A program made the position numbers and the translations under genes. The notes beneath the pieces were generated by a model. It did not search any database and was not told where the DNA came from. It saw only the letters and a program-made list of their open reading frames with translations. Source: Sclerodactyla briareus (Eukaryota > Echinodermata > Holothuroidea > Dendrochirotida > Sclerodactylidae). From it: a DNA stretch of 64,000 nucleotides. The stretch spans positions 1 to 64,000 of the forward strand of contig JAODTK010002076.1 in assembly GCA_026419785.1 (NCBI GenBank), read 5' to 3'. Below are positions 1 through 13,129 of the stretch, piece after piece. The stretch's first letter is position 1. Each line of letters starts with the position of its first letter.

Positions 1-1760
1 GTGTTTTGGAATATTGAATCAGCGAAAATTCGGCCACGAATTTCATAATTACGTCAGTTTCCAACTTTGCCCAAGTTTTTCCATTATTGCTTCCTCGAAT
101 TTGGGTAATTTTTCGTTCGTGTTTCTACTCACGCATATTTTTTCCTGCAACTCCCCACCGTCTCAGATATTACTGACTGATTTTGCCCCAAGTTGGTCTG
201 TACGCATCCCTGTAACACTTTCCCAGCTTACTATATTGGCAAGAATTTTACATTGACCACATAACTTGGGGTTGAAAATCCCTCACATGCCCGAGTTGTG
301 TAATGTTTGCCAATAGCGATTGCGGCGGTTATACACGAGGACTATTTCCATGGCGCAGTTCCTTTTTGGAGTCCTCCGTAGGCCTTAATAACATGTGTTG
401 TTTTCACACCTCTTGACCACCTGGGCACCCCTCACTTTCAGCACAGCCAGAGGGTCACCCCTTGCCTATTACGCAAAAGCGTAACAAAGGGACCGTTGTA
501 AGGACGCCAACCCCCGGAAATATTGCACACATCAGTGAACAATTGTAGTCCTCTGCATTCGTAGGCGACTGTAAATAAATGAATTCGAAAGGAGAAAAGT
601 GTTGCTGATGATGCCCCCGCTGGCATAGCGTACGGACCCCTCTCTTTGGGTCAGAAAATTGTTTTGAGTTGCCCAAATCCTTAAAAATGAACACAGAAAT
701 GCAGCCCCCGGCGCAAAACGCTGCGAAAATTTGGCAGTTTTCAGGCGTTGATTGAAAAATCAGGCCAGTCAGAGACATTTTGGCATTTCCTTCACTTTAA
801 TTATGTTGCCAATTTTCTCGAATTATTGTCATTTTTCTTGTCCAATTTCCAGCTTAGAAAAAATATAGACATACGCGATTTGGGTTAGTCTGAGCCATAA
901 GTCAAACGCAGTGTGGATTTACCATTCGTAAATTGTGAACAACTCATGGATGCGCTTCACAATCTTTTTGCTGTCTCGTTTTGCACCATGGGCCACGGAC
1001 TGTCCGAAGTTGGAGTGCATCGTATATCGAAGCCTCAGCTCGCAGAAATGCCATGTCTAGGTTAGAAAATGTTTGTAGAATATAGTTAATATAATTTATA
1101 GAATTACAAGATTGCACTCCGAAAACGCCTTATAAACTCTCAACGTCAAGAGTTTATTTTCGTGGCTGCATGACTCCCCTCAACAACATGTCTACCTATG
1201 TGTTAATGCCTATATTAATAAGAGCCGAGATCTTCGAATTCAATTAGAATACTTCCCAGATAATTTCCCCACAATGCACCGTGCAAGTCCACCTTCCACT
1301 TCAGCTGTCTCGCATAGCGGAGTGAACTCAATTGAGGGTTCAGTAAGGGCTGTCTACTCCTCCAACTCACGAAAATGTGACTTCCAGAGTTGAAATAACA
1401 CTTGCAACTGAAGAAGACACAACATCGAGAAACAAATATAGGGCCTTATCAGGGCCGAAAATAATACGACCCTTCCGTCTTTCCGAACCCTCATTTCCTT
1501 TTCATCGCTGTCTAAATTCTACAAAAATTATTTTAACTATATTTTTCAAATAGCTTCCCGAGACATGGCCATTTCGTTTCATTTTGGAAAATAGAAATAG
1601 GCTCATTTTTTCAAGAAATGAAAAATGGCATAAAAGCTTCATATTGCCAGAATACGCCTTCAAATGCCTTGCTACCCGACACTAAGAAACAACAGTCCAT
1701 TCGTCTGCGCACGTAATTTTGACATCAGTGTTTAGGATAAAGGCCACTGGGCTTTGTGAG
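1..1760. other. No gene seen; AT-rich unique or old repeat DNA
   Basis: Only short frames without family resemblance. Around 640-780 the minus strand has GAAAATTTGGCAGTTTTCAG-like sequence resembling the blocks at 5.3 and 22.1 kb. The rest shows no structure I can name. Confidence 0.6.
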
Positions 1761-2100
1761 GCTGCTTCCTAAGAGTTTTCAGCCCCACAGACACTTAAAC
1801 GATACTGTGTGTAAACGACATGTAATTTCGTCTTACGAGAATGAAAAAGTGGGGGACATCTGATATGATGTCCCTCCCTCCAGGATCGACGCCTATGCTC
1901 CTTCCCACACTTTCCATTACCCGCCTCCAGTTCTGCTAACCTGACACCTTCCTGCACTATACACAAAATTGTCCCTTTTAGTCTCTTAACATCTGCTCTG
2001 ACATCCTTTAATAGCCCTGAACTGATAATCGCCCCCACATTGCAGCTCACGCAAAACACCCAACTTGCACCTCCATGGTGTGCAAACAGAACACCGAACC

Positions 2101-2152
2101 CAGCAGAGAGAGAGAAGAGAGAAGGGGGAGAGATAAATGAAAGAGAGAGGGG
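2101..2152. repeat. GA-rich simple repeat
   Basis: A purine-only stretch of AGAGAG and GGGGAGAG words about 50 bases long. Confidence 0.8.
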
Positions 2153-2949
2153 GCTCACAAAGTATCAATTAAGCTACTTTTTTATTTCGACCTCGGTCGC
2201 ACTTTCAAACAGAATACAATTTAAATTGGTCAAATTGATAAAAAAAGCAAACTAGATATGCCTACCACTATCTAGATAAGGCCTACACTATAAACAACGA
2301 AAGGCACCTAGTCATACACTACAAGCAGCAATCACACAACCGCTAACGCAAAATCATAGTGATTGCAATGCTACCAGAAAATGCCAGAGGCTACCTGTAC
2401 CCTGCCCACGGAGCAGAATATACGAAGGAGTGAGACAACACTGGACAATAGGCTTACGCCAATACAATAGCACACTCAATGCTCACCATCGCAACCGACA
2501 TACACACCAAGAAAACCAAACGCTAGAACAGCTAAATCACGGATTGTATGGAAGGCAGAAAGCTCGGCCTGCTATTGACTGTGAGGGAACAGTTGTCTTG
2601 ACAAAATAACCCCCCCCCCCAAAAAAAACCTTTACCCCCCCCCCCCCCAAAAAAAAAAAATCCAAACAGCGCAAACTCAGAACATACGAACACAACCCAC
2701 AACACCACAGAGAATGAAATTAATACGAAAATGGAAGAACGTAATTCGAAGGCGTCTTACGTGGTACGTGTTGTTAGAAAGATATCCCAATAGAATTTAT
2801 TCGCGGTGATACGCATTCGAATAACGCATGGTAGATGTGCTTATTTGCCTGTTCAGGGGGTTGTTTGCTTTATTTAGACCTTTTCTGCCTCTGTGGACCA
2901 ATACCTATCTTTCCCAACTAAATAGTACATCTTCGGATCCTTGGCCCAT

Positions 2950-3075
2950 GGGCGGCCGCGGAGATCACTGGTGGGGGGGGGGGGGCGGGTCCCCTCCCCA
3001 ATATTTTGGGTAAGGGGAATAATATCGAATGTCCTCTCCCCCAATATTTTGCCGGACTGGTGGAAAAAAATCCTA
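2950..3075. repeat. C/G-run element with CCCCCAATATTTTG
   Basis: A G-run of about 13 followed by CCCCTCCCCAATATTTTGGG and TCCCCCAATATTTTGCC. The same words occur at 6050-6165 (ACGTCAAAAAGTGGGGGACA, CCCCAATATTTCGG), and related runs occur at 1845-1885, 4935-4980 and 5825-5915. They look like ends of one old element family. Confidence 0.5.
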
Positions 3076-3079
3076 CGAT

Positions 3080-4930
3080 TAAAGGTACAGTACGGCCATA
3101 CCATTAGGGCCTAACACATATTTCTATCCAGATGCTCCAACATACCAAAATCGCGCTGAGCGCGCTGTAATTATCTTTTTCGTTACTTGTATAATACAGT
3201 AGGCCACTGCACAAGCACTCTCGCAGAATTCGGCCAATATGTTATTTTCTTTCTCCACACCTGTCATCTACAAGTGCGGTGGCCATATGGTAAAGCCACA
3301 AGAATTTGGTTCCGCTCCTCCCCCTACCATGCTTGAATCCACTGCATTTTCCCCACCCACTGCACATAAACCCAATGGCATAGTTTAGTCTACTTCTGAC
3401 TTATTTTATATCACCACTGGCTTTGCCAGCCTATGTGGCTCCTTGATGACGCAACAAAAATCACAGGGCTGGGGATCGTTCACCTTTAGTATGGAGGTTT
3501 ACGCGATTGACGTATGGTGGCGCAAGAGGCGGGCAAAACAATTCGGAGACCCTGGAAATGACCCACATTTCCGCTGACTGGCTCACTTTTTTTTCAATCA
3601 ACCGTCCTCGAAACTGCCCACATTTCCCATGACAGTAATGCGGGCAACCTCTAACCTGGAAGGGTTCCCCCAAGGGCAGCCGAAAGACCTCTAAAAGGAT
3701 ATGTAAAGATGAAGGAGAGTTGACAGGAATAAACTTCGTCAGTTTCCCGAAATTTTGTCAATTTTGGTGATTTTTGCTACTGGCCCATAATGTCCCGAAT
3801 CACCTTAAAGGAATAAACATCGATCATTTCCTTCAAGAACCGTTCCTTTTCTTCTTCTCTCTCTCCAAATTCAAAATTCGGAAATTTATATTGCGATTTT
3901 AGTGATGTTGCGTACTGCTTATCAGGTAAGGAATAAATAAACATGCGCTCAGTTTCCTCCATAACGTTTCTCTAATCAAAATTTTTTGCAATTTTAGCGC
4001 TGTGGCTTCTGCCACAGTCCCGTTTCCTGCAACCTGGAGGGTCTGTTAAAAAAAGAATATGGTAATGTGTTTTGTATGCTATCGCGTCCAACCGAAGGCG
4101 CCCGAATTGTGAGGACTTATGGCCTGAACACTATCAGGTTCCTCCACTAAAGTTCCTAGAATTAGAGATGCGGAAATGGAAATGTAATGCCAATTTTAGG
4201 AATTTTGGCTGTTTTTCACCTGTCAAATTTTCATTACGCGCTAATGCGTACAAGTTTCAAACAAAAACCTGCTGAAAAATGATTTTTCGTTATGCACTCT
4301 TCACATCGTCACATATTCCCCTTCTCCTTCCATTGAATGAACAAACGCATCAAATTTGCATGAATTAATGCAATAAATGACCTCAACTCAACATTTTACA
4401 TCACTTAGGAACCATGTCGAGACCACACACCCGTTTTGTGGAGACAAACCTAAATATTAGCATAAAGTTTACATGAATAATTATTTGACTCTTCCACTTA
4501 AGCATTTCCTGCTGGAACTCTAATCAGTTTCCTCTCCTATCTAGCGCTGTCGAGGCCATCCTGGCGCTATTTTCTCTTTCTCCTTCATATTGTTTTCCTG
4601 CTTGCGCCTCCACTTTAAATACGCACATTTGGAGTGCGTTAATTTCTATTTTTAAATCTAGCTGAAATGTGGCATTGCCGAGAACGCCTTGGCAAAGTCT
4701 ATCACATATTCCTGCACCTTGTGACAAACCACATCATAGCTGCCACAGTTTGCCTATGAGCTAGCTAATGAGCTCAAACAATGAAGTACTACATAGGTTT
4801 TACTGTCATGTCCAAATTCTAACAGATCGTGTTAACCAACCGTGTTTGTTTACCCAAACAAATTCCAAACATTTTGGTCTTATGGTTTCGGAGAAATCAC
4901 TCGGAAAGGTGTAACCAGGACGGTCGGATC
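3080..4930. other. No gene seen
   Basis: Contains a short TGCAATCTAGGGG-type fragment at 3965-4060 and a weak ATGCAAATTAG-type fragment at 4340-4480. Everything else is unassigned. Confidence 0.55.
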
Positions 4931-5334
4931 GTTTGAAAAGTGGGGGGGGGGGGGACATCGAATGCAAATTACATCTAAGCGGAGTGCCCCATCGTTGCGC
5001 GAAGCGTACGACGAAAATTTCAGATTTTCATAACCTCAAGATCGACGGAAACGGCATCTGCCAGGCTCAATAACACCCATCTCACTGTGTGCTTTGATGT
5101 GAAAGAACAGACCAAAATTGTCATTGTGCATACTAAGATGATTGACTGCATATCATACATGGTATTTTTTTCTTAACCTTTTCTAATCTAAGCTTTGTTT
5201 GCGTGGATCAGGGGTCACCGAACGTCTCTGAGTGGATCGAAAGAGAAAGCCATGGGCGTCGCGACCACTCTACTCAACCTTTTGGGAGCCAAAAATTTGT
5301 ACCCGAATGCACAGTCAGTCCATTTGGAAACTAC

Positions 5335-5490
5335 CCCGCGCGTGGCGAAAAATTGCTTTTGTTTTCCGGGCATTGTATCGCAAAAAGTCTGCAAAAAATT
5401 CAGGATTCAGGCCTTTTTTCCCAATTTTTCCACGTATTTTCGCCTGAATTCTTCATCTCAGAAACATTGAGGGGGGGCAAGTCTGCCCCC
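5335..5490 (+). repeat. TTTTCCGGGC...CGCCTGAATTC repeat
   Basis: TGTTTTCCGGGCATTGTATC, CCCAATTTTTCC, CGCCTGAATTCTTCATCTCA and a G-run. A related block at 22110-22300 has TTTTTTCCGGGCCTTTTATC and CGCCCGAATTCTATCTCCAA. The overlapping frames here are not taken as genes. Confidence 0.5.
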
Positions 5491-6039
5491 ACAAGGCTTC
5501 TGAAATTATCGAGTGAACAAAATGATTCGAGAAGCATTACATCGCATATTTAGCCTCCAACGCCTGGAATAAAACGCCTTGGCGCGCGAAACACTTGGAA
5601 AGTTATGCACTTGGCTATTCGATTAAATTTCGAGACTCGGTATGAAACATGGGTAATCCTTCGACTTCGGCGGCCCTAGTCGGGTCCGAATCTTCACCTG
5701 GGGTCCGCACCCGGAAATTAGTGGACTTAAGACACTTTTCAACGCGAATTGTTTGGTTAGAACAAAATTGAACCGTTATAGAGTGATACAAAATTGGGCA
5801 AGTTTGCCTATTATTTTTTTTATTACGGGTCCGGAAAGTTGGGGGGGGTAAACGATATGATATCAATCCCCCCCCCCCCCCTTTTGAAATCGGGGACCTG
5901 CCCCGTCCCCCCCGTTTTACGCCCAGATTGTAACATACATACACCACCAGCCAGTGATCGCTATTCAGGCCAGAAAATGGAAACCTAATAAATTAAGGTT
6001 AATAATATAATAACTAGTATAAGCCCTTTTCCCCACAGC

Positions 6040-6170
6040 AGGGGGCGGAAATCATGGTGGGGGGGGGGACGTCAAAAAGTGGGGGACATGTACCCCCCCT
6101 CCCCAATATTTCGGATTGGGGGACGCAATGCATTTTGTCCCCCAATATTTGAGCCCGCTGCTTTTTCGCT
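6040..6170. repeat. C/G-run element, second good copy
   Basis: GCGGAAATCATGGTGGGGGG, AAAAAGTGGGGGACATGTAC, CCCAATATTTCGGATTGGGG and CCCCCAATATTTGAGCCCGC form a partly self-complementary block like that at 2950-3075. Confidence 0.5.
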
Positions 6171-7590
6171 GACACTGTATCCGACATATCCACATTACCG
6201 TGTTAAAACAGATGCATGATGACCTAAATGCTCAAGGTTGAGTGATTATGCTGCTCCATTTTCCGATTTTTGCGCGCTACGCGCGCGGTATTTCACGCAC
6301 CGGTAGTGTTCAGACCCTGAGGGGCCTTATGAAGACATATGATGTTTCCTTAATAACAGAAATGCCTGCAATTTCTCTGTTGTTCTTAATTAATAATGAA
6401 TCTATCCCCATCGTTTTCATAAGACCGGCTTTACCAGCTTTGGTGTGGTTCTCCTTCATTGACGTTGTCGATTTCCTGCTACGTGACAGGTTAATTAAAA
6501 AACAACTACATACAAATCGCTACCTTGAGGAGAAAGGGGCGGGTTTGAGGCGACAGCGTAAGGTCTACCACATGGCGGGATCTGTTTTTTTTTTTTTTTT
6601 TTTGTTTTTAGTTCATGGGTACGGGTGAGAACACTTGTGAAAGTTTGTGCTCGTTCACATACTATATCACTATGAGGGGGGCACACTGTGCGGCATCGAA
6701 AATGCGGAAAGGGAACGCCACCAATTGCGTTATCAAAAGACATGATTCAAATTCAAGTGAAGAAGGCTAAGTACAAATATTGCCTGAATTTGTTTCGATG
6801 GAATGCCCCCCATTGTAAACTTTGTTGGGTATTTAGGGAAGAAGGTTGAGGCGATGGGTAAGTCTACCACCTGGCGTGACCTCGATTTTTTTTGGCATAT
6901 ATGTGTTTTTGCTTTTCGCAAATTATAACATAGAGTATTCAGCAATGCAATTCAATGGGTGCGACCACTTGTTGTAAAGTTGGGGTGTCGTGCAACGTGC
7001 ACATCTGAGGGGGCGTAACAGTGCGGGTGGGAACTCCGTGGAATAGCGTCGAAGATGCGGGCCAGGGACGCCAACAAATTCGTGCAAAAGCATGATTCAA
7101 AATTCAGGTGGATATAAGTCTATATCCAAAGATTCTGACTACTTTTCGATAGAATATCCAAAAGTGCAAAATTTTCGCACGCGTCTCGCGCTCGCAGGTT
7201 GCAGTTTTACTACTTCTGTGTTATACTCGAATCTAGCCACTTGTCTAGCCCCAATTGGAATTTTCCCTCCTACGCGCCTGTGGTCCGCAAAGATACAACA
7301 TGTGGCCGTAATCTATTATACAAAACTCAAACTAAGTGATATGCCAGAGAGCCTGGGTCATGCAGTGCAATGTCGTTTGTCCAATTGGATAACCTGCAAA
7401 ATCTCGCGCTTCGCGCGAACGTAGTGTTTGTGGGTTGTGGCCGGTTGTGGCCCATTGCACATTCTGCTCGCATGACCCGTATACCTCACTTGCATCGTAT
7501 TTTAGAATATCCCAGCACCCAACGCATAACCTTGAAATTAATCTCTGAGGCGATATAATTTTTGGATAACCTTCCCTAAAATAACAAAAT
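6170..7590. other. No gene seen
   Basis: GCGCGCTACGCGCGCGG near 6271 is a CpG palindrome of the kind found in the 7.6-kb repeat. A T-run lies at 6586-6603. The longest frame (6242-6628) resembles no family. Confidence 0.55.
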
Positions 7591-7750
7591 TGTTATCAAT
7601 TTCAGGAATGCTGCTTACTGTCCCATAAGGCACGGGAAGGCGTTTTCCTGCAATCTAGGGGGGTCTGTCAAACGGAAAATTTTCTTGTGCGCTACGCGCC
7701 AAACCTATCTGTGCTCCGCTTAGATAGTATTCATCTTGTCCGCCCCCCCC
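7590..7750 (+). repeat. TGCAATCTAGGGGTCTG repeat, best copy
   Basis: TTTTCCTGCAATCTAGGGGG, GTCTGTCAAACGGAAAA, GCGCTACGCGCCAAACC and CTCCGCTTAGATAGT, ending in a C-run. Shorter copies occur at 3965-4060, 36515-36650 and 61800-61960 with the same word order. Confidence 0.6.
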
Positions 7751-8248
7751 CCCAATCGCCAACCAAATTCGCCGCCCTTGCCCACAGGCTCAAAGCGCTT
7801 CCCCGTAGAACCCTGATCATTAGTGATTGTCACACTCCTACTAAACAAAGCGCGCATCTCGGTCTTTTCGCAATCACGACCGCACACCATTTCAGGACTC
7901 ACTTCACGTGACACCGGGGGGGACTTCCTCAATAGGCAGCCACATACCGCGCTCACTACTCTTCACAAGTCACCACAAGGTACCCACTTTCCCCGTGGGT
8001 CAGTCAGGAGACCTAGCAAGAGGATTCTGTAGCAACTGGCAACAAGCGATGACCTTGTTTGCAGAATGTCTCATAGCAATTTGGACATCATCACGGTACC
8101 ATAGCAAAAATTCTGATACTCAGACTTTCGGCTGTTGCGACCGATATTGTCTGTTTTGATGTAAATTTGAGATTTTCGGGTAATCAATAACGCTCTTCTG
8201 ATCTATATGATAGTTTCAAGGCTGCATTCCTGATTGGGACTTCTAAAA

Positions 8249-8530
8249 CAAGGCGATCGCCAAGGAGTGTCTCGCCTGGTTGCGCGATCGGTGGTTTCTA
8301 GATTCACTACACAAACAACCAACTATTTAATGCAGACCATTGTCATGTCAAACGAACATGACATATTTTCACAAGACTCATACCAAATCCTCCTACCATA
8401 ACGACAAATAAGTTGACACTCTTAATACAAAAGTCACTGAATTCCTTCTTTTCTTCATACCCCTCCCCCCCCCCCACTCCCTCCATAAATACCCCAAATT
8501 GAATAATAATATAAACATTTCCTTCATTAT
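8249..8530 (+). repeat. CAAGGCGATCGC repeat, copy 1
   Basis: It starts ACAAGGCGATCGCC, continues TGTCTCGCCTGGTTGCGCGA and CACTACACAAACAACC, and ends with a C-run and CCCTCCATAAATACC. Copy 2 at 59704-59970 follows the same order, and a short copy begins at 12901. Confidence 0.75.
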
Positions 8531-8599
8531 GCATGCCTTTTATTTTCCAAGCCGAACATGCCATCCAGCCAGTCAGCATATATATAAATATGCAGATTT

Positions 8600-9180
8600 C
8601 GAAAATGTTTAACTACCATAACCTACTGAGTTTGGCGAAATTCTTACCAAGTTGGAAATTGGAATAAATTATGCAGAATAGGCACATACAATGAGCTTAT
8701 AACAGCATAAAATTGTGTCAGGAGCTATGGTTTACTCGTTCCTCAGTGCTTTATTCTAACAGAAGCTTATTATATGACGGAATTCAATCAAATTCATGAA
8801 TCATCAACCATCATATACAGGAAATGTTAAAGGACCATACCTACCGGGTTTGGCGAAATTCTTATCAAGTTGGAAATTAGAATAAATCATGCAAATTAGG
8901 CACATACAATGACCTCTATGACCCCAGCTGTACCTTTAAAAATGATCAGATCACATGTGGATACATCTACCAGCTTTATGAATATCCAACAACCTTTCAA
9001 AAATTGCATAATTAATGCAAATTAGACACATTAAATGACCTCCAGTGACCCTGACTTCACCTAAATTGCTCGGGAACCATGGTAGACCACATCCACCAAG
9101 TTTTGTGAAAATCCGACAAACTTGAAAAAATGCATGAAAGTTATGCAAATTAGACCACTTATTACCATATAGTTTGGGCC
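8600..9180 (+). repeat. ATGCAAATTAG-type repeat, three modules
   Basis: Modules of about 150-250 bp carry TACCGGGTTTGGCGAAATTC, ATGCAAATTAGACACAT, GACCTCCAGTGACCCTGACT and CCACCAAGTTTTGTGAAAAT. Related single modules lie near 4340-4480, 13130-13260, 13590-13720, 17930-18030, 45760-46160 and 56810-56960. Confidence 0.65.
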
Positions 9181-9489
9181 TGAAAATCTAATCAATTCAT
9201 CAACCTATCATCCAGTCCTACATGCCAAACTACATCACTGTAGCACATACGGTTCTTGTGTAATCCGTGGCTATGTAGCCTAAACAATGAAAAATCTAGA
9301 GCACCTATGGTGCTGATGCTCAAACCGCACTAAAGTAACAAGACGAATGTTCAAGATCATGAAGCAAGAAGGCAGTTTAAACAATGGCCTATCGTGCCCC
9401 TGTAACGACTTTTGACATTGACCTTCATATGCCACGGATGTCAATAGCAGTCTATAAACATTGTTACTCAGTTTGCTCAACGTCCATCA

Positions 9490-11290
9490 AAGAATGGTTA
9501 ATTGAGACAGAAAAAGGCAATTTCACAGTGGCCTAATGTGCCTCTTTAATGACTATGACCTGGACCTTCACATGGCCAAGATGTCCCAAAGGTCAACATT
9601 GGGTCCAAGTATGGTCAACATTCATCTCGGAATGATGTTTTTTGCTTCATTTCATCAGATGTTACTGTTTTAATTCTAATGACTTTATATGATGCGCTTA
9701 AATCTGCAAACCAGCTGAAAAGAGAACATGATGACACAGTTTCATGAAATTCTAATGTACTTTGCAGGAATACATTTGGAGATTATACATATGGCCTATA
9801 TTGCCCAATGACCTTTGACCCTACCTTTCACAAAGTCAAACATGTCCCATGGGTCAACTAACATTATATCCAAGTTTGATTGACTCCGCCACAGAATGAC
9901 TGTTTTGGGGCCGAAAAGGCAATTGTTTACACGGACGGAATAGATAGATAGGCTGTAGTGCCCAAGTGGGTCTCGAACCAAAAATTCTTGAAAAGCCTGT
10001 AGGTATGGCTAATTCCATCATTATTATCGAACTCAGCACTGTGCACCAAAATATGTAGGAGAAGCATTTTGCGTGATAGCACATGATGGGCCCTCGGGCT
10101 CACAACTGGGTCGCAATCCAAGTTTCCCTGAGAACCTGAAGGTATTAAGACCGTCATTTATGACCGACATCACACTCCCCTGTGGCATAATTTCATTTTG
10201 CCATTTTTGAGTTTTGACTGTGATTTTATATGATGGGCCCTAGGGCCCCCATTGAGAACCTTGACCAAAAGTTCGCAAACACCCCTGATGACCACTAACC
10301 AAGAGCCATTACATGTAACTTTAAAATCAATAGGGATTCGGGAAAAGAGGCTTTCAATTACCAATGTGTGCAATTCCATGGAATTCCATTAAATGGGCCT
10401 TCGGGCCCAGGTCAGACCTTGGAACAAATAATTTACTTAGCACCCCGAGTTACGACTGTCCCACCATCATTTTGGGACGAATGTCGCACTTTGCACCAAA
10501 ACATGTACAGGAGCATTTTGCATAAGTCCCCATGATGGGCCCTCGTCCCACACTAGCATTGTGTCCTAAATCCCCTGGTACCCTAAGTATGGCTATTAGA
10601 TCCATCAGTATTACTGAACATCAGCACTGTCAACTAAATTTGTAGAGATACAAGATTTGTGGTATTGTTCACATACTTTGGGCCATAGGGCCCAAATTGG
10701 GCATTGGGCCCAAAATTCTTGGACACCCCAAATGGCCCTTTACCCAAGAAGCATTGCAGAACTTGAAGAATATTCAAGCTTGTGGGAGGAGGTTCATTTG
10801 AATACATTGTGTGAACTTTCATAAAATGAGCCCTCGGCCCAAGTGGGATCTTGAACCAAAAATTCCTAAACACCCTAAAGTACTGCTGATAGACCATCAG
10901 TATGACTGCACATCAGCACTGTGCACCAAAATTTGTAGGAGGAGATACATTTTAAATTTACACATAATGTCCTATATTGTCCCTTAAAAAACCTTGACCT
11001 GACCTTCACAAGGTCGACATGTCTCATTGGTCAAGGAACATTGTGTCCAAGTTTTTGGTCGACTCCCATCACAGAATGACTGTTTGGAGGCAGAAAGGCG
11101 ATGTTGAACACTGATAGAGGTGACATGCCAGATTCCAGATAGCTCAACCAGCCAAGCTGGTTTGAGCTAAAAATGAGCATTTCCCACTTGGTTTGTGCCA
11201 CAAATCTAATCAGAATTCCGTCATAATCGCCTCCGGCTTGTGAGAAATCCTGCTAACAAGAAAGTGGTGACACACACACACACACACGCC
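9490..11290 (+). repeat. Composite repeat with GGGCCC modules
   Basis: Outer modules carry GACCTTCACAAGGTCGACAT, GTCTCATTGGTCAAGGAAC and CACAGAATGACTGTTT (about 9500-9930 and 10960-11105). Inner modules of about 150-200 bp carry GATGGGCCCTCGGGC, CCAAAAATTCTTG and CATCAGCACTGTGCACCAAA (9930-10960). A tail follows with a hairpin at 11141-11168 and a short CA run near 11272-11286. No coding frame is seen. Confidence 0.6.
11141..11168. repeat. Short hairpin at the end of the composite repeat
   Basis: AGCTCAACCAGC, loop CAA, GCTGGTTTGAGCT. One extra T in the right arm is the only bulge. It lies just after the last GGTCAA-type module. Confidence 0.7.
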
Positions 11291-11454
11291 ACACTGACCA
11301 TCCGTCTCCTTCCTGTTTTTCTTCAGGCGAGACAACAAAACAGCACAGTCCATCATTTGCTGGGTTTTGGGAGACAATGACTCTTGCAATTCTTGAGGAC
11401 AACTGCAGGCTTGGATACACCGTTTACACAGGTTTATCGTAGAGAAATGGAATA

Positions 11455-11945
11455 CCCATCTATCGGTCCAACCCCTCCTTTCATACTACGTTACTGCGTG
11501 CAGTTATTAGCCTTCAAAGTTTGGTCCAGAGTCAGAGAAATTGGGGAGAATCCAAAATTGCACAATACGCATGACTCACATTCTTGGATAACTCGGGAGA
11601 TGTTAAGTATTTCATTGTTTCATTCTGTTGAATAAGTAAACATTTAGGCAAATTACTGTTGTCCTTTTTTCTCAAAGTAACCATCACATCTACCAACCCC
11701 TACCAATCCCTCTCCTAGACTAAACGCTTTTCAAAGTGAAAATAATTGTGATTTCAATAGAAAAACAAAGTTGTTTGCAGGGTTGTACAAGTTTGACATA
11801 ACTTATAATTGTATGATGGGATAATTTTTTCGATCTTGCGCATACACAGCAAAAACTTTTAAGGGCTGTAACTCTGTAATGGAAAGTTCCGTGAACTTCA
11901 GGTTTGGATTGACTCATTCAGTTTTTTCTCCAGCTAACCTATTAG
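11455..11945 (+). repeat. 490-bp interspersed repeat, copy 1
   Basis: Words in order: GCCTTCAAAGTTTGG, GTTGAATAAGTAAA, ACCATCACATCTACCAACCC, CTCCTAGACTAAA, GTACAAGTTTGACAT, CTCTGTAATGGAAAGTTCC. The same order is found at 58690-59205, with a similar overall length. Confidence 0.75.
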
Positions 11946-12900
11946 CATCTTAAATTCATCACGCAATTGTCCTTAATTTAACCAAGTTCAGTCAGAGGGG
12001 GGGGGGTTTGCAGAAGAAACCTTGAACGGTTTTAGAACTTGGCAACCACTACACGCGATCTCACTCTCAGAAAATAACTACTTGTGACCACTACCCAAAT
12101 AATTCTTGCACACTTAATTGGCACTGGGTAATAGTCTATGCTAAATCGAATGGGAAATGAATTGAAAATACAGAAATGAATTAATCTTCTTTTATATTTA
12201 TAATCCATTTTTCACCTCAGTTTGACAAAATTATTTGACAAGACTAACAGCACAAATACATTCTCCCAGCTAAGGAACAACAGGCACGTTATTCGAAGCC
12301 ACAAAGATCTTCTCTCCAAAGTCTAACATTGTGCATAACTTGATGGACTTCTGTATATTCAGCACTAGGGAAGAATCTCTCCCGAGAATTCCGCAAGGCC
12401 AAAAAAAAAAAGAAGGCATATTAAATTGAGTTAATTGCATACTGAGGGTTCAGTAGTCAATTGGGGCTAGGGAGTTACATCCTTGCACTCAAAACTCGAT
12501 GTGTACTAAAACCAATGAGAAGGACTTCAGATGAAACTAATCAAACTAGGAATGTTGTACAATGCTTGCACCAAGCACATGTAGCCTGTGATTAGTTATC
12601 TGATTGGTTGGCGATATGTAATATGCTTGCTGAATCACGTGTAGGTATGAACAAATGACCAAGTTGCATGCTTAAGGTACATAGGAGGAAATTCAAACTG
12701 ATCAATATTTGGTGGAATTACTGATTTATTGTTGAGGACGCTATTCAGTATCATTGACACTAATACAATGCGACCAGATATGATAAAAACCTTAGGTACT
12801 GGACCCTGTGAACAGTAACTGTAGAGCATTGTGCAACAGTCAGAGGTTCTACAATAGAACAAGAATTGCCGAACTGTACATAAGTTGTATTTGGGAATAA
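11946..12900. other. No gene seen
   Basis: AT-rich DNA with a G-run at 11997 and an A-run at 12402. No repeat or coding signal recognised. Confidence 0.55.
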
Positions 12901-12970
12901 CAAGGCGATCGCCCCCAGTGGTCTCGCCTGGTTCGGAGCAGTGTTCACTTCCATTAGACAACCATGCAAA
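12901..12970 (+). repeat. CAAGGCGATCGC repeat, short copy
   Basis: CAAGGCGATCGCCCCCAGTG and GTCTCGCCTGGTTCGGAGCA match the first 50 or so bases of the copies at 8.25 and 59.7 kb, then homology stops. Confidence 0.6.
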
Positions 12971-13129
12971 AAATTTACCAGGCATTCCATGTGTTCCTTA
13001 AAGATTTCGGTATTAGCATTACAGAAAAGCCGACTAATCAGGACCCAATTTAAAATTGACTACATGACAATGACTACTTAAAGGGAGTAAACGGTGTTTG
13101 TTTTTTTTTTTTTTTTTTTTACGGGAAAT

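Noticed and set aside
11105-11290. Helitron 3' end
   Set aside because: There is a hairpin, but no CTRR end at the expected distance after it and no TC start or helicase homology.
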